36,218 nucleotides of DNA from Poseidonocella sp. HB161398 (GCF_005870025.1 NZ_VATA01000063.1:1-36218); one strand, 5' to 3'. Counted from the stretch's first letter, positions 1 through 7,813 are shown. The notes: a model not told the origin generated them from the letters alone. Program-made: numbers and translations.

Positions 1-327
1 GGCACTGCGTTCGGCCCGCTCACTCTGACCAATGGCGTTCGGGGCCTCACTCCTCGACAACCTGGCGACACATCGCAACAAGGAAGCCACGCAAGCCCTG
101 CGCGAGCATGGCTGCTGGTTCCTCTACCTGCCGCCATACTCGCCTGATCTGAACCCCATCGAGCAGGCGTTCTCGAAGCTGAAGGCCCACCTTCGGAAAA
201 TCGGGGCGAGAACCTTCACCGAGGTCTTCGAGGCCATCGGCACAATCTGCAATCTGTACGAACCATCCGAATGCTGGAACTACTTCAAGGCAGCCGGATA
301 TGTCGCAAGTTAAAACCGAAATGCTCT
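1..327 (+). mobile_element. Right-hand remnant of an IS630-family insertion sequence
   Basis: The stretch encodes the C-terminal third of an IS630/Tc1-mariner-like transposase. It ends shortly after the stop codon with a sequence reading TTAAAACCGAAATGCT followed by CTAG at 326-329. IS630 elements insert at TA or CTAG, so the right end is probably about 325-328. The left part is outside the window or lost. Codons 26-28 just before the open frame are a stop, so the element is already broken at or near the window edge. The exact boundary is inferred, as the left inverted repeat is not available for comparison. Confidence 0.6.
32..313 (+). pseudogene. IS630-type transposase, C-terminal fragment
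   Basis: The 93-residue frame contains the signature end of an IS630 DDE transposase: LDNLATHRN (second catalytic Asp region), then LPPYSPDLNPIEQAFSKLK, which holds the third catalytic acidic residue (Glu of NPIE), and the terminal ECWNYFKAAGY block. The first catalytic Asp and the N-terminal helix-turn-helix are missing. An in-frame TGA lies at 26-28, and the first eight residues do not resemble the family, so the ATG at 32 is not a real start. Full-length members have roughly 180-350 residues depending on the frameshift class. The fragment cannot transpose by itself. Confidence 0.8.
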
Positions 328-329
328 AG

Positions 330-773
330 TCGAAATTCTCACGCACCTTCGGGCCGACCGGGCTCTGGTCCGACCTCGGCCAGGACGAGGCCTATGGTGC
401 GGTGCAGGCACGGACCGCAATGGCACGGTCGCAGATCAACGCGGCCAGGGCCGACCTGGATTTTGACGGCTACGAAAACTCTGCCTCGAAGATCACGACC
501 CCGGCGACACTGGCCTTCAGCCTGCCCGGGGCAATGCCGCCATCCGTCTGAAGGGCACCTGGACCCGCACGAACGGGGACGAGAACAAGACCTATGCGGA
601 TAGCGAAGCGATCAGCGGGCTGGCCTCCATCCTCTTCATGCCGATGGCAGGCACGCTCCTTGGCTTCGGGCTAGTGGGCTGCCACGTATGGCGGCTATGG
701 CGCCGCCAATGCGCCCTTCAGCATCGCCGCGCAGAAGCGGCTGGCGCGGCCCAAGGGAATGCCCAAGGCCTGA
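330..773 (+). pseudogene. Frameshifted remnant of an unknown, possibly outer-membrane, protein
   Basis: Directly after the IS end a protein-like reading runs through three frames. The first part (330-about 525) reads SKFSRTFGPTGLWSDLGQ and continues to a tract ending FSLPG. A shift then gives GTWTRTNGDENKTYADSEA and LFMPMAGTLLGFGL. A further shift near 675-685 gives TYGGYGAANAPFSIAAQ, ending in a TGA at 771-773. Alternating polar and hydrophobic residues rich in Gly, Thr and Asn are reminiscent of the C-terminal beta-barrel of autotransporter-like proteins, but I recognise no diagnostic motif. At least two frameshifts and the adjacent IS indicate a dead gene; sequencing error is an alternative for individual shifts. 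Confidence 0.4.
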
Positions 774-795
774 CCTGCCCGTCGGACAGGGCAGG
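774..795. terminator. Hairpin between decayed gene and ABC binding-protein gene
   Basis: Perfect 7-bp inverted repeat CCTGCCC (774-780) and GGGCAGG (789-795) with an 8-nt loop. It sits 10 bp beyond the stop of the minus-strand binding-protein gene and immediately after the stop of the plus-strand remnant, so it could end transcription from both sides. There is no clear T-tract. Confidence 0.45.
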
Positions 796-805
796 CCCTG
801 TGCCG

Positions 806-1813
806 CTACCCTTCGGAGGGCGCGACGGTCGCATCGACATAGTCGTCGATCGACATGCCCTCTGCCTTGGGCGTCGCGGCGACGAGGGACGGCATCATTG
901 CCGAGATGGCCGACACGTTCAGGCGCGCGGTCGAGGACCAAGTGTAGCCGTTCCCGGGACCGGTGCCGACCCTGATCGTGTCCCGGCAGCGGCCTTCGGA
1001 AGAGCCGCTCTTGACGCAGGATGCCACGGCCTCTTCGGGATTCGCACGTATCCAGTCGGCGCCGCGCCCGATTGCGCCGAGAAACCGCGTCAGCGCTTCC
1101 TTGTTGCCGTCGATCAGATCCTGCGAGGCAAAGATCGCGGCGGACACGAAGGGCACGGGGCTTTCCTCGGCGCTGACGATGATGCGGCCCGCCTCGCGCT
1201 CGGGCAGCGAGGTCAAGGTCATTTCGATGCCGTCGACCTTGCCGGAGACCAGCGCGCTGAGGCGGCTCGGCGGCGAGCCCAACGGCACCCACTCGACGTC
1301 ATCCGGACCGATCCCGTAGGCCTCGAGAACCGCCATGCTGTAGATATGGTCCCCCGCATTGTGGCTCGAGATGCCGTAGCGCTTGCCGCGCAGCTGCGAC
1401 GGATCGGAAATCCCGTCGCCGCCGAGGATGACATAGTTGTTGTCGGTGAACTCCCCGATCAGCTTGCCCTTGGTCAGCCCGTTCGCGATCGACCCCATGT
1501 ACTGGCTGGCGGCCCCGAGCCCGATCTGGACGTCGCCGCGGGCAATCGCGGCGGACATGGTGGCGGCGCCGCCCGCCATGGTGAGATATTCCACCTCGAG
1601 CCCGGCCTCCTCGAAATATCCTAGGACTTCGGCCACGAAAAGCGGCGTTGCCGAGCTGATCCCGTCCGATCCGGCGACGACCAGCCTGACCTTGTCGTCG
1701 CTGTCTGCCGGGGCCTGCCCTACCATCGCCGCGGCCAGTCCCATGGCTGCAAGTCCGGTGCGCAGCCCGATCCGGGTCCTTGCCGTCCTGCCTTGATTGA
1801 TCTGCGTCATCAT
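806..1813 (-). CDS. ABC transporter substrate-binding protein, NitT/TauT (NMT1/SsuA-like) type
   Basis: A 335-residue periplasmic binding protein of the nitrate/sulfonate/taurine class. The N-terminus has a basic start (RTARTRIGLRTG), a hydrophobic core (LAAMGLAAAMVG) and a likely signal-peptidase site near APA-DS at about residue 37. The mature part starts with VRLVVAGSDG and carries the family pattern of an early FVAEVLGYFEEAGLEVE helix, an ARGDVQIGLGA block and a ligand-cleft loop with GKRYGISS. Start: two consecutive ATGs (1813 and 1810) follow a strong GGGAGGAG site at 1819-1826, and either could be used. It is the last gene of a minus-strand operon with the two SnoaL-like genes, 51 nt after the previous stop. 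Its partner permease and ATPase lie 3.5 kb away at 5381-7083 on the other strand. Substrate unknown; this class binds small anions, sulfonates, pyrimidines and aromatic acids. Confidence 0.85.
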   Translation of the reverse strand: MMTQINQGRTARTRIGLRTGLAAMGLAAAMVGQAPADSDDKVRLVVAGSDGISSATPLFVAEVLGYFEEAGLEVEYLTMAGGAATMSAAIARGDVQIGLGAASQYMGSIANGLTKGKLIGEFTDNNYVILGGDGISDPSQLRGKRYGISSHNAGDHIYSMAVLEAYGIGPDDVEWVPLGSPPSRLSALVSGKVDGIEMTLTSLPEREAGRIIVSAEESPVPFVSAAIFASQDLIDGNKEALTRFLGAIGRGADWIRANPEEAVASCVKSGSSEGRCRDTIRVGTGPGNGYTWSSTARLNVSAISAMMPSLVAATPKAEGMSIDDYVDATVAPSEG

Positions 1814-1864
1814 CTTTTCTCCTCCCTTGCCGGGCGCTTGGGAGCCCGGTTCCCTTTCATGTGC

Positions 1865-2290
1865 TCAACGGTTAAGTTCGACCACGCGGCGGAGGTGAAA
1901 CCTCCAGCGCCCGTTTTCCTGCCGCAGTTCGTCTTCCTTTCCGGTCAGATCGGCGATCTTGAAATCCGCGCCGTCGCGGTCGATGCTCATCTGGTAGGAT
2001 TGCGCCGCCGCGCCTTCGGGCGTTGCGCGGATGAGAATGTTGCTGACCCAGTGCGCGCGGTTGTGCACCTGCGGCTTGTCCCGCCAGCGGCGTTCGGCGA
2101 AGGCGACGAGATTGCCGCGCCCGATGACCGGCGGCTTGTTGCGGCCGCAGAATTGTCCATCCTCGGTGAACAGCGCGCCCCATGCCGCGGCGTTGCCGGT
2201 ATCTTCGTGATAGCTGTATTCCGAGATCAACTCCTGGATCTCGATCTTGTCCGCCGCGGTGAGCGGCCTTGCGATGGTTTCAGCGGTCAT
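1865..2290 (-). CDS. SnoaL/NTF2-like protein A
   Basis: A 141-residue protein of the SnoaL-like/nuclear-transport-factor-2 fold. The N-terminal helix reads IEIQELISEYSYHEDTGNAA, followed by WGALFTEDGQF, which is the typical W-x2-LF-x-xDG turn of SnoaL_4 proteins. The end has the strand pattern ENGRWRFHLRRV. Family members are small cone-shaped dimers acting as dehydratases, isomerases, hydroxylase subunits or cyclases. The polar Tyr/His/Glu/Asp cluster (EYSYHED) is where such enzymes place catalytic residues. It overlaps the upstream paralogue by 11 bp, so the two are translationally coupled. An AAGGAGGA site lies 12 nt before the ATG. The reaction cannot be named from sequence. Confidence 0.8.
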   Translation of the reverse strand: MTAETIARPLTAADKIEIQELISEYSYHEDTGNAAAWGALFTEDGQFCGRNKPPVIGRGNLVAFAERRWRDKPQVHNRAHWVSNILIRATPEGAAAQSYQMSIDRDGADFKIADLTGKEDELRQENGRWRFHLRRVVELNR

Positions 2291-2744
2291 TCTGCCTGGT
2301 TCCTCCTTGCGGTCTTTCGTTTTCCTGCGTGCGGGCGCCGGATGGCAGCCGGGAAATGTCGCGGTGCATGATTTTCCAGGCCCCGTCTGTCCGGCGAAGA
2401 TCGTAGATGCGGTCCGAAAGGCTGGCGATCGACAGCCCGTCCGGTGTCCGGCGCAGGATCATGCCGTAATGTCTGGCCCGCGCGCCTCCGGCCACTGGTT
2501 CGATCAGCGTTCCGCCCATCCAATGGGCGGTGCCTCGCGCCGAAGGGAGCGCCGCCCTGCTGCGCGAGCCTTCCAGAAGTTCGGCATGTCCCCGCATCAG
2601 CTTTCCGGAGCCATTCCGGCAGCTTCCGTCCGGAGCAAACAGCCGGGCCCAGCCTTCGGCATCGCCGGCATCTTCGCAATGGCTCCAGCGGGACACGATT
2701 TCCGCGATCTCCAGGCGGTCTTCTGCGCTCAGATGTTCTGCCAT
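2280..2744 (-). CDS. SnoaL/NTF2-like protein B
   Basis: A 154-residue paralogue of the following gene. It shares the layout IAEIVSRWSHCEDAGDAEG, WARLFAPDG, HWMGGTLIEPV and a final strand GAWKIMHRDI. The Tyr-His-Glu-Asp cluster of protein A is here Ser-His-Cys-Glu-Asp, so the His-x-Glu-Asp core is shared and one position differs. The last 20 residues are polar and look disordered. It is the first gene of the operon that continues with protein A and the ABC binding protein. An AAGGAGGAAG site precedes the ATG closely. Transcription probably starts from the palindromic promoter region at 2822-2855. The two could form a heterodimer or act on successive intermediates; that is inference. Confidence 0.8.
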   Translation of the reverse strand: MAEHLSAEDRLEIAEIVSRWSHCEDAGDAEGWARLFAPDGSCRNGSGKLMRGHAELLEGSRSRAALPSARGTAHWMGGTLIEPVAGGARARHYGMILRRTPDGLSIASLSDRIYDLRRTDGAWKIMHRDISRLPSGARTQENERPQGGTRQNDR

Positions 2745-2821
2745 GGCTTCCTCCTTGCACAGGCTTGCCGCGGACGGGCCGCGCAGTCCTGATCCCTGCG
2801 AAAGCAGCTAAGGGGCCACAC

Positions 2822-2855
2822 GCTATATTGTCAAATAAAATGTTGACAATATCGT
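2822..2855. promoter_or_regulatory. Divergent promoters overlapping a perfect palindrome (putative GntR operator)
   Basis: Seen: ATATTGTCAA (2825-2834), 8-nt spacer, TTGACAATAT (2843-2852), a perfect 10-bp inverted repeat. Each arm resembles one half of the TATTGTCAACAATA element at 5250-5263. Promoter-like hexamers lie inside it in both directions: plus strand TTGTCA (2828-2833), 16 nt, TATCGT (2850-2855); minus strand TTGTCA (complement of 2844-2849), 16 nt, TATAGC (complement of 2822-2827). A repressor bound here would block both the SnoaL operon and the aldo/keto reductase gene. Assignment to a GntR regulator is inferred from recurrence of the motif next to GntR genes. Confidence 0.65.
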
Positions 2856-2921
2856 TCATTATGGCGCAGCCTTCGCATGAAACGCTTTTGTTTCAGATGG
2901 ATAGGGAGGTTTTTGGGATAG

Positions 2922-3869
2922 ATGCAGACACGTCAGATCGGATCGATCAATGTCTCAACCATCGGAATTGGATGCAACAATTTCGGTCGCCAGCTGGAAC
3001 TCGAGGCCACGCGCGGAGTTGTCGAAGCGGCCCTGGATGCAGGCGTGGCCTTCTTCGATACCGCCGACAGCTACGGCAGCCCGCCCACGACCAGCGAATC
3101 GTTTCTCGGCGAAATCCTGGGGCCGCGCCGCAATGACATCGTGCTGGCCACGAAATTCGGCCGGGTTCTCGACGACCGCAGGAAAGGCGCGGGCGCTGCC
3201 TATGTGCGGCAGGCCGCCGAGGCGAGCCTGACCCGGCTGCGCACCGACCGAATCGACCTCATGCAGCTTCACATCCCCGATCCCTCGGTGCCGATCGAGG
3301 AAACGCTCGGGGCGCTGGCAGAGCTGCTGCGGGAGGGCAAGATCCTGGAGATCGGATGCTCGAATTTCGGCGCGGGCGAGCTGGCGGCGGCGCAGGCGGC
3401 CGCGGCCGCGGCCGGATTGCCGCGTTTCGCGTCGACTCAGGACGAGCTCAGCGCGCTCTGCCGCAGCCGGGCGGAGCCGATTCTGGCGGAATGCCGCCGC
3501 ACCGGCACGCGCTTCCTGCCGTTCCGGCCGCTCTTCAACGGACTGCTTTCCGGCAAGTACCGCCCCGGCGCTCCGCTTCAGGGAAAATCGCGCATCGGAA
3601 CGAAATCCGCGGCGGCACAGGCAGAGATCCTGTCGCCGGACAATCTTGAGAAGGTGGACGCACTCGCGCGCTACGCGGCGGATCACGGGCGAAGCCTGCT
3701 CGAGCTGGCCATAGGCTGGCTGCTTGCGCATCCGGAAGTGCCGTCGGTGATCGCCGGCGTCAGCTCGCCGGCGCAAGTACGTTCCAATGTGGCGGCGTCG
3801 GATTGGTCGATTGCCCCGGGCCAGATGGCGGAAATCGAGGGCATTCTTTCGGCCTCGCAGGCCGCCTGA
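2922..3869 (+). CDS. Aldo/keto reductase family oxidoreductase
   Basis: A 315-residue TIM-barrel NAD(P)H-dependent carbonyl reductase. The catalytic tetrad is visible: Asp46 and Tyr51 in FFDTADSYG, Lys78 in ATKFG and His117 in MQLHIPD. The C-terminal cofactor-binding segment includes PSVIAGVSSPAQV, and the Leu-Ala-Ile-Gly-Trp-Leu helix is typical of YajO/Tas-type AKRs. The loop from 200 on reads LPFRPLFNGLLSGKY, the usual post-barrel pattern of the AKR11-13-like groups. A GGGAGG site lies 12 nt before the ATG, a long spacing. It is transcribed alone, from the palindromic promoter to a perfect palindromic terminator. Family knowledge: reduces aldehydes or ketones or oxidises the corresponding alcohols or lactols. 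A neighbouring lactonase suggests lactol-to-lactone chemistry, which is inference. Confidence 0.88.
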   Translation: MQTRQIGSINVSTIGIGCNNFGRQLELEATRGVVEAALDAGVAFFDTADSYGSPPTTSESFLGEILGPRRNDIVLATKFGRVLDDRRKGAGAAYVRQAAEASLTRLRTDRIDLMQLHIPDPSVPIEETLGALAELLREGKILEIGCSNFGAGELAAAQAAAAAAGLPRFASTQDELSALCRSRAEPILAECRRTGTRFLPFRPLFNGLLSGKYRPGAPLQGKSRIGTKSAAAQAEILSPDNLEKVDALARYAADHGRSLLELAIGWLLAHPEVPSVIAGVSSPAQVRSNVAASDWSIAPGQMAEIEGILSASQAA

Positions 3870-3892
3870 AGCGGCAGGGCCGGGCGGGGAAG

Positions 3893-3914
3893 GCCGCTCC
3901 GCATGCGGAGCGGC
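3893..3914. terminator. Perfect 22-bp palindromic terminator between convergent genes
   Basis: The half-site GCCGCTCCGCA is followed directly by its exact reverse complement, a loop-less 11+11 palindrome. It lies between the stop of the plus-strand aldo/keto reductase (3869) and the stop of the minus-strand lactonase (3935), so it is likely to be bidirectional. Confidence 0.65.
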
Positions 3915-3934
3915 GTTCCTCTCGCCCGGCGGCC

Positions 3935-5194
3935 TCAGCCCGCGATTCCCATCCACCAGATCATTTCGCGTCCGGTGTCGATGTCATGCCGGCGCCGGAA
4001 GGTCAGCGTGCCGTCCGGACCGACGCGGAACACCGCGAGATTTGCCGGGACGGCGCGGCGCAGCCCCTGTTCCTCGAAGATCGTTGGTGCAAGATTTCCC
4101 GCGACCAGGCTCTGTCCGTCCGGCGTCAGCGCGAAACAACGCGGATGCAGCCCGTGGCTGTCGGCGGTCTGGACCAGTTCGGGGAGGCCGTCGGGCCTCA
4201 GCCGGAAGACCGAAATGCTGTTCTCGCCGCCCGGAAAGACCGGAACCGGGTCCGGCACGATCCAGGACGGCCCTGCATGGCCGCCGACATAGCCGTCATT
4301 GCGGTTTGCCGTGTAGACGATGCCGCCCTGCGGATGCATGTGCACGGTGCCGCAATCTTGCCGCGGCTTCTGCTGCATGGGGTTTTGCAGGGTCGTCGGA
4401 CTGGCCAGCGGAACTGGGTCGAACCCGTCGCCGCGAAGGCGGAACACGGCCAGTTCATTCTGCTCTTCCAGCGCGACATAGGCGAGAGGCAGCTCGGGAT
4501 GGAAATCGAGATGACGCGGATTGAAGCCGCGGGGAGCGAGTTCGAGCCCCGGGGAAACCGTCCCGGCGTTTTCCAAGACATCCCCGTCGAAACGGAAGAC
4601 GTTAAGCGAACCGGCGCGGTAGTCCGGCGTGCCGAACCCTTTCGCCCCGCGCTCGACCAGCACGGCTGTCCCGCCCGAGGGCAGGACGCGCACCTGGTGC
4701 GGCTTGGCGCCGAAGCGGAACCCTGCCGCCTGCGGCTTCTCGGCGCCGAGGGTTCCGTCGGGCAGCAAGCGATGGACCATGATGCCGGGGTTCCCGCCGA
4801 AGGCCGTCAGCAGATGCGTGCCCGCCGGGTCGGTGCACAGATGGATCGGGCGGGCCGACAGCTCTGCGGGCTCGGCCGCCAAGCTCAGCCCCCCGTCCCG
4901 GCCGCGCGCCAGGACGCAGATCTGGAACGGCCTTTCCCGTCCTGCCGCGCTGCGATCGGCACAGGCGGCGTAGAGAATCGGCAGATGCGGATGCGGCCAA
5001 GCATATTGCACCCGCTCCGGCAGCGCGATGTCGTCCCTGGGCACCAGCTCGCCGTCGATCGGAGAGATCGCGAAGCTCAGCATCCGGCGGCCGACTGCCA
5101 CGTAGAGGATGGCTGGGCGTTCCATCTCTTCCCGGAGCGGGGAGGGAGACTCCTGTGCCGCCGGTTCATCCGGTTCCGCGAAATTCCTGTCCAT
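3935..5194 (-). CDS. Beta-propeller lactonase family protein A
   Basis: A 419-residue protein of the 7-bladed beta-propeller lactonase family (6-phosphogluconolactonase/muconate-lactonase-like). Features are repeated blade patterns: ILYVAVGRRMLSFAI, HLCTDPAGTHLLTAFGG, GAKPHQVRVLPSGGTAVLVE, NPRHLDFHPELPLAYVALE, GTVHMHPQGGIVYTANRND, ENSISVFRL and HPRCFALTPDGQSLVAGN. The His-containing turns at blade ends match the family. No signal peptide is evident, so it is probably cytoplasmic. The first 23 residues are acidic and poorly conserved; an internal Met (MERPAILYVAV) could be the real start, but GGAGAAG precedes the ATG at 5194. It reads away from the transporter permease gene across the operator at 5250. 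A paralogue sits at 10358-11509. Likely role: hydrolysis of a sugar or organic-acid lactone; substrate unknown. Confidence 0.8.
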   Translation of the reverse strand: MDRNFAEPDEPAAQESPSPLREEMERPAILYVAVGRRMLSFAISPIDGELVPRDDIALPERVQYAWPHPHLPILYAACADRSAAGRERPFQICVLARGRDGGLSLAAEPAELSARPIHLCTDPAGTHLLTAFGGNPGIMVHRLLPDGTLGAEKPQAAGFRFGAKPHQVRVLPSGGTAVLVERGAKGFGTPDYRAGSLNVFRFDGDVLENAGTVSPGLELAPRGFNPRHLDFHPELPLAYVALEEQNELAVFRLRGDGFDPVPLASPTTLQNPMQQKPRQDCGTVHMHPQGGIVYTANRNDGYVGGHAGPSWIVPDPVPVFPGGENSISVFRLRPDGLPELVQTADSHGLHPRCFALTPDGQSLVAGNLAPTIFEEQGLRRAVPANLAVFRVGPDGTLTFRRRHDIDTGREMIWWMGIAG

Positions 5195-5249
5195 GCCGTC
5201 TTCTCCGTTCCTGCGCCGCCGGATCGCGCCCGGCAGACATTGCCAAACA

Positions 5250-5279
5250 TATTGTCAACAATAACGCCAACACTATTGA
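5250..5279 (+). promoter_or_regulatory. Promoter with GntR-type operator upstream of the ABC permease operon
   Basis: Seen: TATTGTCAACAATA at 5250-5263, an inverted repeat of TATTGT and ACAATA around a 2-bp centre. The same DNA supplies a -35-like TTGTCA (5252-5257) with TATTGA (5274-5279) 16 nt downstream, the same geometry as at 2828-2855. It lies in the 186-bp gap between the divergent lactonase and permease genes. Binding by one of the three local GntR proteins is inferred. Confidence 0.65.
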
Positions 5280-5380
5280 AGACAACCTGATTCCGGTCTA
5301 GCCTGCGAATGCGGGTCGGAGAATCCGCGGTCCGCACCGTCCCGGGAGGAGGGGCAGTGCAGACGAACAGGGAGGAAAAC

Positions 5381-6211
5381 ATGACAATGCAGCATTCCGC
5401 GCGCGCCGGAGGCTTGGCCTCGGCCCGCAATGCCACCGCAGCCTGGCTCTTGCACCATGCCACCATCGGCCGTCCGGCCTTGCTGGGCACCCTTTCCATG
5501 GCGACGATCGTGCTCGCCTGGCAAATCTCGGCGACATTCGGCTTCATAGACACGCTGTTCCTACCGCCCCCGACAGAGATCATGCGGGCGCTGGTAGAGG
5601 TCGTGACAAGCGACACTTTCCCGCGCGACCTGCAGACGTCGGCGTATGAATTCGGGCTTGGCCTGGGTATCTCGATCTTGGTGGGCGGCACGCTGGGCGT
5701 CCTTGCGGGCTGGTACCGGCCGTTCGACGAGCTGCTCCGTCCGATCGTCATCGCGGTGAATTCCGTGCCGAATCTTGCGCTGATCCCGATCATCATCCTG
5801 CTCTTCGGGATCGGCACGACCTCGAAGATTGTCCTGGTGTTGCTGTCCTGCATCGTTGTCATGGAGATGAACACCCAGGCTGGCGTAGAGAATGTCGACC
5901 GCCAGCTCAAGCGCATGGCGCGCAGCTTCGGCGCTACCGACCGCCAGCTGATCCGCACGGTGGTGCTGCCTGGAATGGTCCCCTTCTTCATGACTGGGGT
6001 CCGGATCTGCGTGGGCAAGGCGGTGGTCGCCGTCGCGGTAGCCGAGTTGTTCGGATCGGTCGCGGGCCTAGGCAACATCCTGATCAAGGCGCAGAGCGAG
6101 ATGAACATGGCGGTCATGTATGCCGCGGTCGTGCTGCTGACGGTGATCGGGATTGCCCTGACCCAGACCGCCGTGCTGCTGGAAAGGCTGCTGACGCGAT
6201 GGAAAGACTGA
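5381..6211 (+). CDS. ABC transporter permease, NitT/TauT (SsuC/TauC-like) type
   Basis: A 276-residue integral membrane protein with about six hydrophobic segments (ALLGTLSMATIVLAWQI, LGLGISILVGGTLGVLAGW, ALIPIIILLFGI, IVLVLLSCIVV, a segment around VAVAVAELFGSVAGLG, and VMYAAVVLLTVIGIAL). The cytoplasmic EAA loop that contacts the ATPase is ARSFGATDRQLIRTVVLPG. The start at 5381 is chosen because GGGAGG lies 7 nt before it. The frame is open to an upstream ATG at 5309, but the 24 extra residues look non-coding. It is followed closely by the ATPase gene and with it forms the translocator for the binding protein at 806-1813. Expression probably depends on the operator at 5250-5263. Confidence 0.85.
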   Translation: MTMQHSARAGGLASARNATAAWLLHHATIGRPALLGTLSMATIVLAWQISATFGFIDTLFLPPPTEIMRALVEVVTSDTFPRDLQTSAYEFGLGLGISILVGGTLGVLAGWYRPFDELLRPIVIAVNSVPNLALIPIIILLFGIGTTSKIVLVLLSCIVVMEMNTQAGVENVDRQLKRMARSFGATDRQLIRTVVLPGMVPFFMTGVRICVGKAVVAVAVAELFGSVAGLGNILIKAQSEMNMAVMYAAVVLLTVIGIALTQTAVLLERLLTRWKD

Positions 6212-6258
6212 TGGACGGGTATTCTGGAGTTGCACATCTCAATGACGAGGAGTCCGCA

Positions 6259-7083
6259 ATGGGGATGATGGACAAGTTGCCGTCGGAGACGGCGCCGGAA
6301 GACGGCCGGGCAGTCAAGCTCGACGTGCGAGGATCGCGCGTGAGCTTCCCTTCGAAAAAGGGCCGCTTCGTCGCGGTCGACGGAATCGACCTGGCTGTGA
6401 AAGAGGGCGAATTCGTCGCCATCGTCGGGCCCAGCGGGAGCGGCAAGAGCACCTTCCTCATGGCCCTCGACGGGCTGGTTCCTCTATCCGGAGGCACGAT
6501 CACCGTCGAAGGGAAGGAAGTCTACGGGCCGGGGCCGGACCGTGCGGTCGTGTTCCAGGAAGCTTGCCTGCTGCCCTGGCGCACAGTGCTCGACAATGTA
6601 GCATACGGCTTGGAACTGCGTGGGCGTCCGAAGGCGGAGCGCCATGCGGTGGCGCGCGACCTGATCCAGCTCAGCGGCCTGGCGGGTTTCGAGCAGTTCT
6701 ATCCCCGCCAGCTCTCGGGGGGCATGCGCCAGAGGGTGAACATCGCCCGTGCCCTGGCAGCGGACCCTGCGGTACTCATGCTTGACGAACCCTTCTCCGG
6801 GCTGGACGCACAGACCCGCGAAACCATGCAGGGCGAGTTGCTGAAGATCTGGGACGAACGCAAGAAGACCGCCATTTTCGTCACGCATCAGATCGACGAG
6901 GCCGTCTACCTGGCCGATCGCGTGATCGCCTTCTCGAAATGTCCGGCCAGGATCGTCGCCGAGTGGGAGATCCCTTTTCCGAGGCCGCGTCCGCTCTCGA
7001 TCAAGCACTCCGACGAGCACCGCCGCATCGAGAACGAGATCTGGAAGGTGCTGCAGCGCGAGGGCGCCTTTGCAGCGCACTGA
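6259..7083 (+). CDS. ABC transporter ATP-binding protein, NitT/TauT type
   Basis: A 274-residue ATPase of the SsuB/TauB/NrtD group. Walker A is GPSGSGKS at 57-64, the Q-loop Gln is residue 100 in AVVFQEACLLPWRTV (the family-typical LLPW), the signature is LSGGMRQR at about 152-159, Walker B is VLMLDEPFS at about 172-180 and the switch His is residue 210. The start at 6259 is preferred: GAGGAG lies about 7 nt upstream, while the alternative ATG at 6199 overlaps the permease. The C-terminus overlaps the next gene by 14 bp. It energises import with the permease encoded just upstream. Confidence 0.88.
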   Translation: MGMMDKLPSETAPEDGRAVKLDVRGSRVSFPSKKGRFVAVDGIDLAVKEGEFVAIVGPSGSGKSTFLMALDGLVPLSGGTITVEGKEVYGPGPDRAVVFQEACLLPWRTVLDNVAYGLELRGRPKAERHAVARDLIQLSGLAGFEQFYPRQLSGGMRQRVNIARALAADPAVLMLDEPFSGLDAQTRETMQGELLKIWDERKKTAIFVTHQIDEAVYLADRVIAFSKCPARIVAEWEIPFPRPRPLSIKHSDEHRRIENEIWKVLQREGAFAAH

Positions 7084-7813
7084 TCCGGCAGCGCCGGCCG
7101 GGGAAGAAGGCGGAAAAGCCGTCCCCCGGCCTGACTGGGCGGAAATCGCGTCGCTGCTGCGCGATGGCATCCGCGATCACCGCCTGGTGCCCGGCCAGAG
7201 GCTGGTGGAGACCGAGCTTGCAGCCCGGCTGGGCGCTAGCCGCAGCGCTGTACGCGCGGCTCTGATGGCGCTGAGCGTGGAGGGCATCGTCGAGCGGGTG
7301 CCGAACCGCGGCGCGAGGGTGCGGGTTCTCGGCCTCGCCGAGGCGCTGCAGATAGCGGAGATCCGGCTGGCCGTCGAAACGGCCTGCGCCCGCAGCGCTG
7401 CCCTGCGCGCGACCGAGGACGAGCTGCGCGAACTCGGCGGCCTTGCCGCCCGGCTCGCGGAGCTGTGCGACGGGTCCGGCACGGAGGAGTTCATCCGCGT
7501 TGTCCGCATCATTCGCGAACGCATCGTGGAGATCTCCGGGCAGGAGGTTGCGGCGGAACTGCTGAAACAGCTGCGCCACCGGATGATCGGACAGCCGTGG
7601 CTCCTGACCCGCCGGCCGGGGCGCTGTCGCGCAACCCTCGGCTTCTGGCAGGATTTGGTGGCGGCGCTTGCGGCGCATGATCCCGAGGCCGCCGCCCATG
7701 CGCTCGAACTCCATGCCGCCGGGGTGATGCATGCGATGAGGCTGCTCTGCGACAGCGGTCAGCCTCTGCTCGCGCGATCTCCGGTCAGCGGCCCCTGCGC
7801 GCGGGGCTGGTGA
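7070..7813 (+). CDS. GntR-family transcriptional regulator 1 (FCD type)
   Basis: A 247-residue regulator with an N-terminal winged helix (RDGIRDHRLVPGQRLVETELAARLG, then SRSAVRAALMALSVEGIV and the wing NRGARVRVLG) and an FCD-like all-helical effector domain from about residue 95. The start is a TTG at 7070 inside the ATPase gene, as no ATG precedes the helix-turn-helix; GAGGG lies 5 nt upstream. It is the third gene of the importer operon and couples to the MFS gene that follows. The FCD metal ligands are mostly missing: only the late His in ALELHAAG is clear. It is a close relative of the regulators at 9030-9710 and 22854-23540. The last 25 residues are an unusual Pro/Ser/Cys tail. Confidence 0.85.
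   Translation: MQRTDPAAPAGEEGGKAVPRPDWAEIASLLRDGIRDHRLVPGQRLVETELAARLGASRSAVRAALMALSVEGIVERVPNRGARVRVLGLAEALQIAEIRLAVETACARSAALRATEDELRELGGLAARLAELCDGSGTEEFIRVVRIIRERIVEISGQEVAAELLKQLRHRMIGQPWLLTRRPGRCRATLGFWQDLVAALAAHDPEAAAHALELHAAGVMHAMRLLCDSGQPLLARSPVSGPCARGW

Noticed and set aside
5309-5380. Upstream extension of the permease to an ATG at 5309.
   Set aside because: No ribosome site at 5309 and a strong GGGAGG before 5381; the extension carries no hydrophobic or conserved sequence.
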